Origin: Cupriavidus consociatus
GTDB taxonomy: Bacteria > Pseudomonadota > Gammaproteobacteria > Burkholderiales > Burkholderiaceae
Reading direction: 5' to 3'
Length of the DNA stretch: 64,000 nucleotides
Assembly (NCBI RefSeq): GCF_017814975.1
Contig: NZ_JAGIQA010000007.1
Location: 62,001 to 126,000 of the forward strand
Part shown: in pieces, positions 17,062-25,797 of the stretch
How the letters are laid out: each line of letters begins with the position of its first letter
How positions within the stretch are numbered: position 1 is the stretch's first letter
Made by a program: the position numbers and the translations under genes
Notes under the pieces: generated by a model
Told to the model about the DNA's origin: nothing
What the model saw: only the letters and a program-made list of their open reading frames with translations
Databases searched by the model: none

Positions 17062-18108
17062 TCAGGTGCGAGACTCGCGCAGCAGGTTCAGCGCGGACAG
17101 CACCGGCCGGTCGGAATAGCTGAACAGCACGGCGTCTTCCAGCGCGCCGAGCTGCACCGGCGCCCATGACGGCGCCACGAACACGTCGCGCGGTTCGAAC
17201 TGGAACTGCGCATCGCCGATGCGCACCGTGCCGCGCCCTTCCACCACGCTGTACACGGTGGCATCGGTGCTGCGGTAGGTCTTGCCCTGGAAGCCCGCCG
17301 GCAGGTACTGCATGAAGGTGGCGATGGTCGGCATCGGCCAGCCGCCGGTGGCCGGGTTGACATAGCGCAGCTTGACGCCGTCCCAGGGATCGAGTTCGCC
17401 GTTGCGGTAGAGCTGGTCCAGCGCCTCGCGCGACCGCGCATACGGGTAGCTGAAGATCGGCGAAGTGGGATCGGTCACGCGGTGCCGCACCGGCACCATG
17501 TTGTGGCCGAAACGGGCAAAGCTGTCGCCTTCGGCGCGGGTCACGGGCTGCTGCGACTCGGGGTAGTTCTCGGCAAAGCCGGCGTCGAACTGCTGCACCA
17601 GCGGGATATCCAGGCCGTCGAGCCACACCACCGGCTCGCCGCCGTCCTCTACGCTCGGGTTGCCATGGTCATGCCAGGTCCACGACGGCGTGATGATGAA
17701 ATCGCCGGGATGCATGGTGGTGCGTTCGCCGTTGACGGCGGTCCAGGCGCCCTTGCCTTCGACGATAAAGCGCAGCGCCGACTGCGTATGGCGGTGGCTG
17801 GGTGCGATCTCGCCCGGCAGGATCAGTTGCAGGCCGGCATAAAGCGTGGAGGTGATGCTGGACTTGCCGGGGATGCCGGGATTCTCCAGCACCAGCACGC
17901 GGCGCACCGCTTCCTCGGCGCTGATGACGCCGCCGGCCTGCATCACCAGCGGGCGAATCTGCGCGTATTTCCAGATGGCGGGAACGATCTGCGGACGCGG
18001 CTGCGGCGGCACCAGGGCGTGCAGCGACTCCCACAGCGGGGTCATGTGGCTGCGGCCGATTTCTTCGTAGTAGGCCACGCGGGCCGGGTCTGGGGTGTGC
18101 TCGGACAT
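17062..18108 (-). CDS. Gentisate 1,2-dioxygenase
   Basis: A 348-residue bicupin Fe(II) ring-cleavage dioxygenase that opens gentisate between the carboxyl- and hydroxyl-bearing carbons to give maleylpyruvate. The iron ligands are seen in the first cupin as His105 and His107 ([13 protein letters not shown]), with a third histidine in WTWHDHGN (146-148). The second cupin, with [20 protein letters not shown], is intact. It is the first gene of the minus-strand operon, with the divergent LysR gene 157 bases upstream and a CGGAGACAG site before the ATG. Commonly named gtdA, gdoA or nagI. Confidence 0.95.
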   Translation of the reverse strand: MSEHTPDPARVAYYEEIGRSHMTPLWESLHALVPPQPRPQIVPAIWKYAQIRPLVMQAGGVISAEEAVRRVLVLENPGIPGKSSITSTLYAGLQLILPGEIAPSHRHTQSALRFIVEGKGAWTAVNGERTTMHPGDFIITPSWTWHDHGNPSVEDGGEPVVWLDGLDIPLVQQFDAGFAENYPESQQPVTRAEGDSFARFGHNMVPVRHRVTDPTSPIFSYPYARSREALDQLYRNGELDPWDGVKLRYVNPATGGWPMPTIATFMQYLPAGFQGKTYRSTDATVYSVVEGRGTVRIGDAQFQFEPRDVFVAPSWAPVQLGALEDAVLFSYSDRPVLSALNLLRESRT

Positions 18109-18265
18109 GCTGTCTCCGTAACTTTGTACAGGGCGTTTTGAGAGCGCTTTAGGTGGATGCCTGGATCACTGCGCACCGTCTGTGTTGTCGTTATACGCCG
18201 CGCCCTATAATATTTGAAATGAACTTTTAATCTTATCGATACGATTTACCGTATAGGTCACGCCG
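18109..18265. promoter_or_regulatory. Divergent promoter of the gentisate operon and its LysR gene
   Basis: This AT-richer gap holds two perfect inverted repeats: TTATA-N10-TATAA at 18191-18210 and ATACG-N6-CGTAT at 18239-18254. Both have the size expected for LysR sites, and the second sits just before the regulator start, where autorepression would act. A TATAAT occurs at 18206-18211 on the plus strand, and a TATAAC with TTCAAA 17 bases upstream reads toward the dioxygenase gene. Assigning sites to the adjacent LysR is inference. Confidence 0.55.
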
Positions 18266-19207
18266 ATGGATTGGACCCAGAGACTTCGCCTGCGCAACCT
18301 TCAAATGCTGCTGAGCCTGGCCGAAACCGGCAACATGAGCCAGTCCGCCGCCATGCTGAACACCACCCAGCCCGGGCTTTCCAAGTGGCTGAAGGATCTG
18401 GAGGACGATATCGGCCTGCCGCTGTTCGAGCGCCAGGCGCGCGGCCTGCGGCCCACGCCCTACGGCGAGTCGCTGATCGAGCACGCGCGCCGGATCGAGG
18501 CCCAGCTCGATACCGCCCGCGATGACCTGGAGGCCATGCGCGACGGCGGCAGCGGGCTGGTGGTGGTGGGCACCTCGGGCGCCTCGGCGGCGGACACGGT
18601 GCCCCTGGCCGCGCTGCAATTGCTGCAGCAGATGCCGCGCGCCAGCGTGCGGCTGCTGGAGACCACCATGGACCGGCTGATGGGGCAGCTCGCGCGCAGC
18701 GAGCTGGATATCGTGGTGGGCCGGTCGGCGCCGGAACTGCAGGATGCGCAGATGCGGACCGAATCGCTCTACATGGAGCCGATCCACTTCGTCGCCCGGC
18801 CGCGGCACCCGCTGCTGCAGGGCGGCAAGGTGGCCTGGGACGACCTGTACCGCCACCGCTGGGTAGTCTGGCCGCGCGGCACGCCGATCCGCAATGCGCT
18901 GGAAGGCGCGCTGGCCAGCGCCGGGCGCGCGCTGCCGGCGGACTGCGTGGAAAGCAATTCCACCGTGCTGAACCTGACCCTGTTCAACAACAGCGACATG
19001 GTCGGGCTGGCCTCGCACCGCACTGCGCGACGGCTCGAAGAGCTGGGCGCGCTGCGCATCGTGCCATTGCGGCTGGCGGGGTTCGGCTCGGTGTCGATGT
19101 ACTGGCGCGCGGATGGCGAGTCGCGCGCGGCGGTGGCGGCGATGCTGGATTGCCTGCGGCGGGCGGCCGGGGCGCAGCACGTGCCGGCGGAGGCGCCGCT
19201 GGCGTAG
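18266..19207 (+). CDS. LysR-family regulator of the gentisate operon
   Basis: A 313-residue LysR-type regulator with the helix-turn-helix at about residues 8-65 (LRNLQMLLSLAETGNMSQSA, then TQPGLSKWLKDLE) and a C-terminal effector domain. It is divergent from gentisate dioxygenase, so it very likely activates the 3-hydroxybenzoate/gentisate operon, with gentisate or 3-hydroxybenzoate as inducer. The ATG has only a weak ribosome site. The gene faces the serine hydrolase gene tail to tail, 25 bases apart. Confidence 0.92.
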   Translation: MDWTQRLRLRNLQMLLSLAETGNMSQSAAMLNTTQPGLSKWLKDLEDDIGLPLFERQARGLRPTPYGESLIEHARRIEAQLDTARDDLEAMRDGGSGLVVVGTSGASAADTVPLAALQLLQQMPRASVRLLETTMDRLMGQLARSELDIVVGRSAPELQDAQMRTESLYMEPIHFVARPRHPLLQGGKVAWDDLYRHRWVVWPRGTPIRNALEGALASAGRALPADCVESNSTVLNLTLFNNSDMVGLASHRTARRLEELGALRIVPLRLAGFGSVSMYWRADGESRAAVAAMLDCLRRAAGAQHVPAEAPLA

Positions 19208-19232
19208 CGGCGGCATCCCCGGCGTTGGCGGA

Positions 19233-20597
19233 TCAGTGGCCCGAGGCGCGATGGACCGCCAGCGCGGCGGCCACCAAAGCCTCGGACGACTCCAGCGCGC
19301 GAGCGGATTCGTCGCGCTGGCGCACGCCGGCGGCGCTGGTCGGGCGCGCGGCGTTGTCCGGGCTGGCTGACAGCTTCACCACGGTCAGGCCGAGCCGTGG
19401 ATTGATATAGATCTTCTGCCCGAAGCGCCCACTCGCCTCGATGGCGCCATCGCCGTCATTGCGCTGGAACCAGTAGTTGCGGTAGCTGTAGCCAGCGCGG
19501 CCCGCCGCGAGGTTGCCGCGGGCAAAACGCGCCTGGTTGCCGGCGGCCTGCAGGGCGATGCGCGCGGCGCCGGGCGAGATCCCGGCCGAGGCATCCCCTG
19601 CCGCGGCCCGGCGCACCGCCTCGGCAAAGCGCGCCGCGTCGCGCAGCGTTGAGTTCAGCCCGCCGCTGGCCATCTCGGTGCCTTGCCGGTCGATATGGGT
19701 GTATGCATCGTCCTCGGCAAAGCGTGACCAGAGCCGTTCGGTGACGAGCTGCGACCAGCTCTTGCCGGTGATGCGCCGGATGGCCCATGCGACGGCTTCC
19801 GGCGATCCGTTCTGGTAATACCAGGTACCACCATCGCCTCCATCGTGGGTCGCGTGGACCGTCTTCAGGAAGTCATAGATATTGTCCGGCGCGTCTGGCT
19901 TGCGCGGCACGAGGCCGACCGCGCCGAACAAGCCGAGGTCAGGGGGCAGCGATTCCGCGTAGCCGACCTGCACCTCCATGTCGAGGTTCTGCTGCACCGT
20001 GGCCTCGCCGAACGGGTTGCCCGCCAGTTCGGGCACATACTGCGCCAGCCGGGCCTGCGGATCGAGCTTGCCCTCCTCCACCAGCATCGCCGCCAGCAGG
20101 CCCGTCACCGACTTGGTCATCGATGCCCAGATATGCGGCTGGTACGGCCCGAAGCCGCCGAAATAGCGCTCGTACACGATGCGGCCCTGATGCAGCACGA
20201 TAAAGCCATCGGTATGGGTAGCGCGCAGGTAGTCGGCCAGCCGCACGGTATTGCCCGCTACGCGGAAGGTGGTGCCATCCAGCCCGTCGCCCGCTTCACC
20301 GGCCAGCGCCATGGGGTGCGCGGCATGCCGGATGCCGGCCGTCGGCGACATCTCGCGCGCGTGGCTCAGCGCCCAGCGCATGAACGGCGGGCGCAGGCCG
20401 CTGCCGCGGCTGACCTGCTTGTCGGGCGGCGGCGGGAAGCCTTGCATGATGCCGTCGCCGGCCGCGGCATCCTGCGCCATATGCTGCGCCATATCCCGTG
20501 CCAACAAGCCGCCCGCAGGCAGCGCCAGCACCATTGCCGCCACCCATGCCGGCCCCAGCCCCAATCCAGTCTTGCGCCATGCCGATTGCGCCCGCAT
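19233..20597 (-). CDS. Secreted serine hydrolase (beta-lactamase / NylB-like family)
   Basis: A 454-residue class C beta-lactamase-fold hydrolase. A signal peptide or N-terminal anchor spans about residues 14-34. The catalytic SxxK is Ser159-Lys162 in WASMTKSVTG, and the second motif is Tyr261-Gln-Asn263 in WYYQNGSPEAVAW. The usual KTG is replaced by a GQKIYINP strand, as in 6-aminohexanoate-dimer hydrolases and related esterases. It may therefore be an esterase or amidase rather than a beta-lactamase. ATG 20597 is preceded by AGGAGA and chosen over a longer reading. No partner genes. Confidence 0.85.
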   Translation of the reverse strand: MRAQSAWRKTGLGLGPAWVAAMVLALPAGGLLARDMAQHMAQDAAAGDGIMQGFPPPPDKQVSRGSGLRPPFMRWALSHAREMSPTAGIRHAAHPMALAGEAGDGLDGTTFRVAGNTVRLADYLRATHTDGFIVLHQGRIVYERYFGGFGPYQPHIWASMTKSVTGLLAAMLVEEGKLDPQARLAQYVPELAGNPFGEATVQQNLDMEVQVGYAESLPPDLGLFGAVGLVPRKPDAPDNIYDFLKTVHATHDGGDGGTWYYQNGSPEAVAWAIRRITGKSWSQLVTERLWSRFAEDDAYTHIDRQGTEMASGGLNSTLRDAARFAEAVRRAAAGDASAGISPGAARIALQAAGNQARFARGNLAAGRAGYSYRNYWFQRNDGDGAIEASGRFGQKIYINPRLGLTVVKLSASPDNAARPTSAAGVRQRDESARALESSEALVAAALAVHRASGH

Positions 20598-20889
20598 GCT
20601 GTCTCCTGTCTTTTTTGGGGGCGTCCGCACGCACGGTGCGACGCCGCTGTCTGCGTCGATACGGCCCCGCATGAGGCAGTCCGCGGGCGCCATATTGCGC
20701 GCGGCAAGTCATGGCCACAATGACGCATCCGGCATAGCGCCATAACCCGTAGGAATGTCGCCGGCGTCTGCTGCCCTCAAGGTTGGGCGGCCAGGGCCGT
20801 CATTGGTTGCTGGCGGCAGCTCCGTCCCGGCCACCGGCGCGGCGGCTGTCCGCCGTCTCTCTCCCAACCTTCACCAAGGAAAACGATTC

Positions 20890-21078
20890 ATGGAAATCTC
20901 TAACGTCACCGCCGGCCTGGCGGGCGATCCGGGCGCCGATCCGGTGAGCCTGCTGATGCTGCGCAAGTCGCTGGACATGCAGGCACAAGGCATGGCTGCA
21001 CTGCTGCAGTCCATGCCCCAGCCGGTTGCGGCCAGCAACCCGCCGCACCTGGGCCAGACCATCGACATCAAGGTCTGA
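20890..21078 (+). CDS. Small YjfB-like putative motility protein
   Basis: A 62-residue protein resembling the YjfB family, small proteins sometimes linked to flagellar motility. It shows the family pattern of an N-terminal helix (MEISNVTAGLAG), a central RKSLDMQAQGMAALLQSMP helix and an extended LGQTIDIKV end. ACCAAGGAAA lies upstream as ribosome site. There are no flagellar genes nearby. The 292-base gap between it and the serine hydrolase holds nothing else I can support. Confidence 0.7.
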   Translation: MEISNVTAGLAGDPGADPVSLLMLRKSLDMQAQGMAALLQSMPQPVAASNPPHLGQTIDIKV

Positions 21079-21186
21079 TTCCGCGCGGCGCAAGCCGTCG
21101 CGGCGCGGGCGCTGCCGGTACCGCAGGCCGGGCACTGGGGCGCCCGCCGACGCATAATGTCGGCACCTGCCCTCTCGGTGCCCGCC

Positions 21187-22092
21187 ATGCAGCTTCTCGA
21201 CGCCCGCGTCCGCGACCTGCTCCGTCATCCGGGGCGCTTCCTGTGGCGCACGCTGGTCCAGTTCCGCGCCAACCAGGGCCTGTTGCTGGCCGGAGCGGTG
21301 GCCTACTACGCGCTGCTGTCGATCGTGCCGCTGCTGATCCTGATGGTGATCGCGCTGTCGCATGTGATCGACCCGCGGCTGTTGCTGTCGACGCTGGCGC
21401 GCTACCTCGAGTGGGTGGTGCCCGGACAGTCCCGGGCGCTGGTGCCCGAGCTGGCGTCGTTCCTGCGCAACCGCGCCACCGTCGGCTGGGTCTTGCTCGG
21501 CACGATGCTGTTCTTCAGTTCGCTGGCGTTCACGGTGCTGGAAAACGCCATGTCGGTGATCTTCGTCCATCGCGTCGCCATCCGGCGCCGGCATTTCCTG
21601 ATCTCGGCGGTGCTGCCTTACTGCTATATCGCGGTGCTGAGCCTGGGGCTGCTGCTGGTGACAGTGGTCTCGGGCGGGCTGATCGCCATTGGCGAACGGC
21701 ATGTGGAAGTGCTGGGCCATGACTGGTCCCTCGACCGGCTTTCCACCACGCTCCTTTACCTGCTCGGCTTCCTGGGCGAGATCCTGATGCTGACGTCGAT
21801 CTACATGGTGATGCCGGTCGGCCGGCTGTCCTTGCGGCATGCGCTGTGCGGCGCGGTGCTTGCCGCGGTGCTGTGGGAGATCTCGCGCCATGCGCTGGTG
21901 TGGTACTTCACCACGCTGTCGCAGGTGGGACGGGTCTATGGCTCGCTGACCACGGCGATCGTGGTGTTGCTGAGCCTGGAGATCGCGGCGACGCTGCTGT
22001 TGCTCGGCGCGCAGGTGATCGCGGAATTCGAGCGCAGCGGCTGGGAGCGGCCACCTTCTGCGGATGCTCCCACCGGGGAGTTCCATACCTGA
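21187..22092 (+). CDS. YihY/BrkB family inner-membrane protein
   Basis: A 301-residue integral membrane protein of the YihY/BrkB family (once called RNase BN). Six hydrophobic segments are evident, the first in GLLLAGAVAYYALLSIVPLL (about residue 30) and the last in LEIAATLLLLGAQVIAEFER. The family's conserved FRANQGLLLAGAVAYYALLS block is intact. An in-frame ATG at 21157 is an alternative start; I favour 21187 because the conserved region begins shortly after it. It converges on the SDR gene with a 36-base gap. Molecular function of the family is unsettled. Confidence 0.85.
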   Translation: MQLLDARVRDLLRHPGRFLWRTLVQFRANQGLLLAGAVAYYALLSIVPLLILMVIALSHVIDPRLLLSTLARYLEWVVPGQSRALVPELASFLRNRATVGWVLLGTMLFFSSLAFTVLENAMSVIFVHRVAIRRRHFLISAVLPYCYIAVLSLGLLLVTVVSGGLIAIGERHVEVLGHDWSLDRLSTTLLYLLGFLGEILMLTSIYMVMPVGRLSLRHALCGAVLAAVLWEISRHALVWYFTTLSQVGRVYGSLTTAIVVLLSLEIAATLLLLGAQVIAEFERSGWERPPSADAPTGEFHT

Positions 22093-22128
22093 TACGCTCC
22101 CTTGGGAAATTACGGGCCCGGCGCTGGC

Positions 22129-22878
22129 TTATGCGAATCCTCCGTTTGCGCGCAGCACCTGCCCGTTGATCCAGCCACCGTCCTCGCCAGCAAGGAACGA
22201 CACGACGCGGCCAATATCCTCGGGCGTCCCGAGCCGTTCGAGCGGAGCGAGCCGCGCGATCTGGTCGATTTGCTGCGCACTCTTGCCATCGAGAAACAGG
22301 TCGGTGGCCACCGGCCCCGGCGCCACGGCATTGACGGTGATGCCGCGTCCGCGAAGCTCGTTGGCCAGTACGCGGACCAGTCCCTCCACGCCCGCCTTGG
22401 ATGCGATGTACGGGCCATAGGAGGGGAAAGACTTGGCGATGACGCTGGTTGACACCGCAATGATCCGGCCACCGGCGCCAAGGTTTTCGGCCGCTTGCGC
22501 CAGCACCAGGAACGTGCCACGCAAGTTGGTCGCAATGACCTTGTCAAAGTCGGCCAGGCTACCAGGCACGATCGGTGCCATCGGCATCACGCCGGCGCAA
22601 TTGGCCACCACGTCGATGCCGCCGAACGCGGCCTTCGTTTCCACAAACAGCCGGGCCACATCCTCGGGGCTTCCGATATCGCCCTGGATCGCGATGGCCC
22701 GGCCACGGGCCGCTTCAATCGCCGCGACGGTGTCCTGGGCGTGCGCCACATTGCCCGCATAGCCGACCGCAACGGCAAAGCCATCCGCCGCCAGACGCAA
22801 GGCGACGGCCCGGCCTATGCCACGCGATCCGCCGGTGACAAGGGCCGCTCTGGTGGTGTGCGTAGTGAGAGAGTTCAT
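22129..22878 (-). CDS. SDR-family oxidoreductase
   Basis: A 249-residue classical short-chain dehydrogenase/reductase. The cofactor loop is VTGGSRGIGRAVA (from residue 14), NCAGVMP is the NNAG-type motif, and the catalytic residues are Ser143/145, Tyr157 and Lys161 in SYGPYIASKAG. ADGFAVAVGYAGN after beta2 suggests NADP(H). ATG 22878 has CGGAGC seven bases upstream. The LysR gene starting 124 bases away on the other strand probably controls it. The substrate is unknown; 3-oxoacyl-ACP reductase is a frequent automatic name for this type. Confidence 0.9.
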   Translation of the reverse strand: MNSLTTHTTRAALVTGGSRGIGRAVALRLAADGFAVAVGYAGNVAHAQDTVAAIEAARGRAIAIQGDIGSPEDVARLFVETKAAFGGIDVVANCAGVMPMAPIVPGSLADFDKVIATNLRGTFLVLAQAAENLGAGGRIIAVSTSVIAKSFPSYGPYIASKAGVEGLVRVLANELRGRGITVNAVAPGPVATDLFLDGKSAQQIDQIARLAPLERLGTPEDIGRVVSFLAGEDGGWINGQVLRANGGFA

Positions 22879-23002
22879 GGGAATGCTCCGGAAGGGACAA
22901 GGCGACATGCCGATGGAGCAAATTGTGGTTGTTCGTGGAGGCTAGATAAATGGTGCAGAATCGCCATATCAATTCAACCAGCCTCAACAATAGCTGCTTC
23001 CC

Positions 23003-23902
23003 GTGGACCGCTTCGATTCCCTGCAATTGTTCACCCGCATCGTCGAATTGGGCAGTTTCAGCCACGCCGCGGCTGCGCTCGATCTCCCGCGCGCCACCGC
23101 TACCCATGCGATCAAGGCGCTCGAGATGCGACTCGGGGTACGGTTGCTCGAACGCACGACGCGGCAGGTCAGGCCAACACTCGACGGCCAGGCGTTCTAT
23201 GAGCGCTGTGTCCACCTGCTGGCTGAACTCGACGATGCCGAGTCGTCTCTGCAGCACGTGGCGGCGAATCCGCGTGGTGTCTTGCGAGTCGACATGCACG
23301 GTACCCATGCCACCAGGATCGTGCTGGCGCGAATCGACGAATTCCGCGCGCGCTATCCGCGCATCGATCTGGTGGTATCCGGCGGTGACCGCCTGGTGGA
23401 CCTGGTACGGGAGGGCGTCGATTGCGTCATCCGCGCGGGCACGCCGCGCGATTCTTCACTGGTTGCGCGGCGCCTGGCGCTCATGCCGCAAATCGTGTGT
23501 GCCAGTCCGGCCTACCTGGAAGCGTTTGGCCTCCCGCAACATCCCGACCAGCTCTACACGCACCAAGTCGTGAAATTCTTCTCGAGCAGCGGCGCGGCCA
23601 GCTATCCGCTGGAGTTGCATGTCAATGGGCAGCTCCAGTCGTTCTCACTGGCCGGATGGATGTCCGTCAACGATGCCGAGAACTACGTCACGGCCGCCTT
23701 GCGCGGCTGCGGGCTGATCCAGGTGCCGCGCTTCCACGTCGACGACGACCTGCGCGAGGGGCGGCTGGTCGAGGTCCTGACCGATTGGCCTAGCCCGCAC
23801 CTGCCGGTGTCGGCACTGTATCCGCATCACAGGCAGCTGTCTCCGCGCGTGCGCGTGTTCGTCGACTGGCTGGTGGCTCTTTATGCGGAGAGGTTTGGAT
23901 AG
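23003..23902 (+). CDS. LysR-family transcriptional regulator
   Basis: A 299-residue LysR regulator of the CrgA-like group, typical of those next to SDR genes. It has MDRFDSLQLFTRIVELGSFS at the start, a helix-turn-helix up to about residue 60, then an effector domain with LVVSGGDRLVDLVREGVDC. The start is GTG at 23003, fixed by the conserved family N-terminus. It is divergent from the SDR gene and probably regulates it. It lies 135 bases before the LacI gene on the same strand. Confidence 0.9.
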   Translation: MDRFDSLQLFTRIVELGSFSHAAAALDLPRATATHAIKALEMRLGVRLLERTTRQVRPTLDGQAFYERCVHLLAELDDAESSLQHVAANPRGVLRVDMHGTHATRIVLARIDEFRARYPRIDLVVSGGDRLVDLVREGVDCVIRAGTPRDSSLVARRLALMPQIVCASPAYLEAFGLPQHPDQLYTHQVVKFFSSSGAASYPLELHVNGQLQSFSLAGWMSVNDAENYVTAALRGCGLIQVPRFHVDDDLREGRLVEVLTDWPSPHLPVSALYPHHRQLSPRVRVFVDWLVALYAERFG

Positions 23903-24037
23903 TGCCGGCGCCGGTGGACGGCGCGTCGGACCAGCCGCTCCCCATGGGAGCATCGACGCGAAGGTCAAGGCGCGCGCCGCTGACCTGCCCATCTCCGCTG
24001 ATGTATGCTCCGCCCTGATCCCCAGCTCAAACCCGGC

Positions 24038-25075
24038 ATGACCAATTCCACGCCTGGCCGCCCCCGCCGCCTCACCATCCACGACGTCGCCCGCGCCGCC
24101 GGCGTGTCGCTGACCACGGTCTCGCACGCGCTGAACGACCGCGGCGTGCTGGACCCGGCCACGCGCGCACGGGTCAAGCGCATCGCCGCGGAACTGGGCT
24201 ACCGGCCCAGCGTGCGCGCGCAGCGGCTGCAGTCGGGGCGCGCCAACTGCATCGCGCTGCTGTCGTCGATGCCGTTCGCGGTAGCGGGCGGCACCTCGCG
24301 GCTGGGTTTCATGATGGAGGTGGCCGCGATCGCGGCGGAAGCGGCGATGGGCCGCGGACTCGGCGTGGTGCTGGTGCCGCCGCTGGAAGGCGCGGGCGGA
24401 TTGCTCGATACGCTCGATATCGACGGCGCCATCGTGATCGAGCCGATTGCCGGCGATCCGCACATCGCACGGCTGCGCGAGCGCGGCGTCAGCATCGTCT
24501 CGATCGGGCGCGAACCTCTGACCGAAACGCCGGTGCCTTGCGTCGACCTGCAATCGGCCGCAACCGCGCGCCTGCTGCTGGAACACCTGCACGGCCATGG
24601 CCGCCGGCATATCGGCCTGATGATCGGCGCCGCGCCACGCCAGTCATACGTGGAAACCGAACGCGCCTATCGCGAGTTCACGCAGGCGGCCGGCCTGCCC
24701 TGCCATATCGTCAAGGCGCCCGAGGAACGCGGCGAGGCAGGCGGCGCCGATGCCTGCGCGCAGCTGCTGGCGCAGCTGCCGCAGCTCGATGCGCTGTGCG
24801 CGCCGGTGGATGCATTCGCGGTGGGCGCGATGGCCCACCTGCAAGGCCTGGGCAAGCGCGTGCCGGACGACGTGCTGGTGGTCACGCGCTACGACGGTAT
24901 CCGCGCCCGCGGCGCGCAGCCGCCGCTCACCGCGGTCAACCTGCACCTGGAACGGGTGGCGTCGCTGGCGGTGGAGCTGCTGTTTGCCCACCTCTCCGGC
25001 GACCGCAGCCGCACGGTGATCGCCGGGCCCGCCCCTGAACTGGTGGTGCGGGCCTCGTCTGCGCCAACTGCCTGA
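24038..25075 (+). CDS. LacI-family regulator, probably of the nucleobase operon
   Basis: A 345-residue LacI/PurR-type repressor. The DNA-binding head is LTIHDVARAAGVSLTTVSHA (residues 12-31), followed by the hinge helix SVRAQRLQSGR and a periplasmic-binding-like sensor domain. ATG 24005 in the same frame is an alternative start; 24038 gives the family's normal length. It converges with the TSUP-amidohydrolase-permease operon (stop to stop 12 bases). A 16-base palindrome of PurR-like form (28731-28746) in that operon's promoter suggests that this protein controls it, with a purine or pyrimidine derivative as effector. That link is inference. Confidence 0.9.
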   Translation: MTNSTPGRPRRLTIHDVARAAGVSLTTVSHALNDRGVLDPATRARVKRIAAELGYRPSVRAQRLQSGRANCIALLSSMPFAVAGGTSRLGFMMEVAAIAAEAAMGRGLGVVLVPPLEGAGGLLDTLDIDGAIVIEPIAGDPHIARLRERGVSIVSIGREPLTETPVPCVDLQSAATARLLLEHLHGHGRRHIGLMIGAAPRQSYVETERAYREFTQAAGLPCHIVKAPEERGEAGGADACAQLLAQLPQLDALCAPVDAFAVGAMAHLQGLGKRVPDDVLVVTRYDGIRARGAQPPLTAVNLHLERVASLAVELLFAHLSGDRSRTVIAGPAPELVVRASSAPTA

Positions 25076-25087
25076 CTGCCTGACTGA

Positions 25088-25795
25088 CTAGCCGCGCAGC
25101 AACACCACCGCACCCGACACCAGCGCGAACACCAGCACGCCGATGCGCAGCATGCGCTGGTTGATGCGCCGGTGCACCAGGTGGCTGGCGACCATGCCGA
25201 CGCCCAGCACCGGCAACAGGCCGGCGGCGTAGAGCACCTGCTCCATGCCGAGCTTGCCGCTCAGCGCCAGCACCACCAGCGAGATCACCTCTCCCACCAG
25301 GAAGCACAGCGCCACGGTCGCGCGCAGCGTCGCCACCGGTGCATGCTGGTAGGCCAGCGCCAGCGGCGGCCCGCCCACGCCGGTGGCGGTCTCGGTGACG
25401 CCGGTGATCAGCCCGGTCGAGGCAAAGGTCAGGCGCCCCGGCGTAAAGGCCGGCGCCAGCAGCGAGGCCAGCGCGGCGGCGATGGTGCTGCCGCCGACCA
25501 GCGCGTTGAGCCACGCCATCGGCATCGCCACCAGCACCCACAGCCCGCCGAAGGTGCCCGCGAGCCGCCCGGCGCTGATCCAGCCCGCGCCGCGCAGGTC
25601 GATGGCGTGGCGCTCGCGCCAGGCCACGTAGGCGTTGAGCGGCAGCATCGCCAGCAGCAATGCGCCGGGCAGCATCGCCGGCGCGGCCAGCGCCAGCACC
25701 GGCACCACGATCAGCGCGAAGCCCATGCCGGTCGCGCCCTGCACCAGCGCGCCGGTGAAGACCGCCACGCCGACACTGAACCACGTCATGTCCAT
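25088..25795 (-). CDS. TSUP (TauE/SafE) family membrane exporter
   Basis: A 235-residue membrane protein of the sulfite-exporter/TauE family, with about eight hydrophobic segments and the duplicated family motif seen in TGALVQGATGMGFALIVVPV (residues 15-34) and TGVTETATGVGGPPLALAY. It starts at ATG 25795, next to the amidohydrolase stop at 25798, so the two are translationally coupled. Position in a nucleobase operon suggests export of a small anionic product, though the family also moves sulfite, and a sulfite dehydrogenase gene pair begins 3.1 kb away. The substrate is open. Confidence 0.87.
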   Translation of the reverse strand: MDMTWFSVGVAVFTGALVQGATGMGFALIVVPVLALAAPAMLPGALLLAMLPLNAYVAWRERHAIDLRGAGWISAGRLAGTFGGLWVLVAMPMAWLNALVGGSTIAAALASLLAPAFTPGRLTFASTGLITGVTETATGVGGPPLALAYQHAPVATLRATVALCFLVGEVISLVVLALSGKLGMEQVLYAAGLLPVLGVGMVASHLVHRRINQRMLRIGVLVFALVSGAVVLLRG

Positions 25796-25797
25796 CG

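Noticed and set aside
19233-20597. Antibiotic-inactivating beta-lactamase
   Set aside because: The SxxK and YxN motifs are shared by many esterases and amidases, the KTG motif is absent, and NylB-like hydrolases fit better.
21187-22092. Ribonuclease BN
   Set aside because: The old name of the YihY family is not supported. The protein is an integral membrane protein without nuclease motifs.
25088-25795. Assigning the TSUP exporter to the nearby sulfite dehydrogenase genes
   Set aside because: It is on the opposite strand, translationally coupled to the amidohydrolase, and separated from sorA by the permease gene and its promoter.
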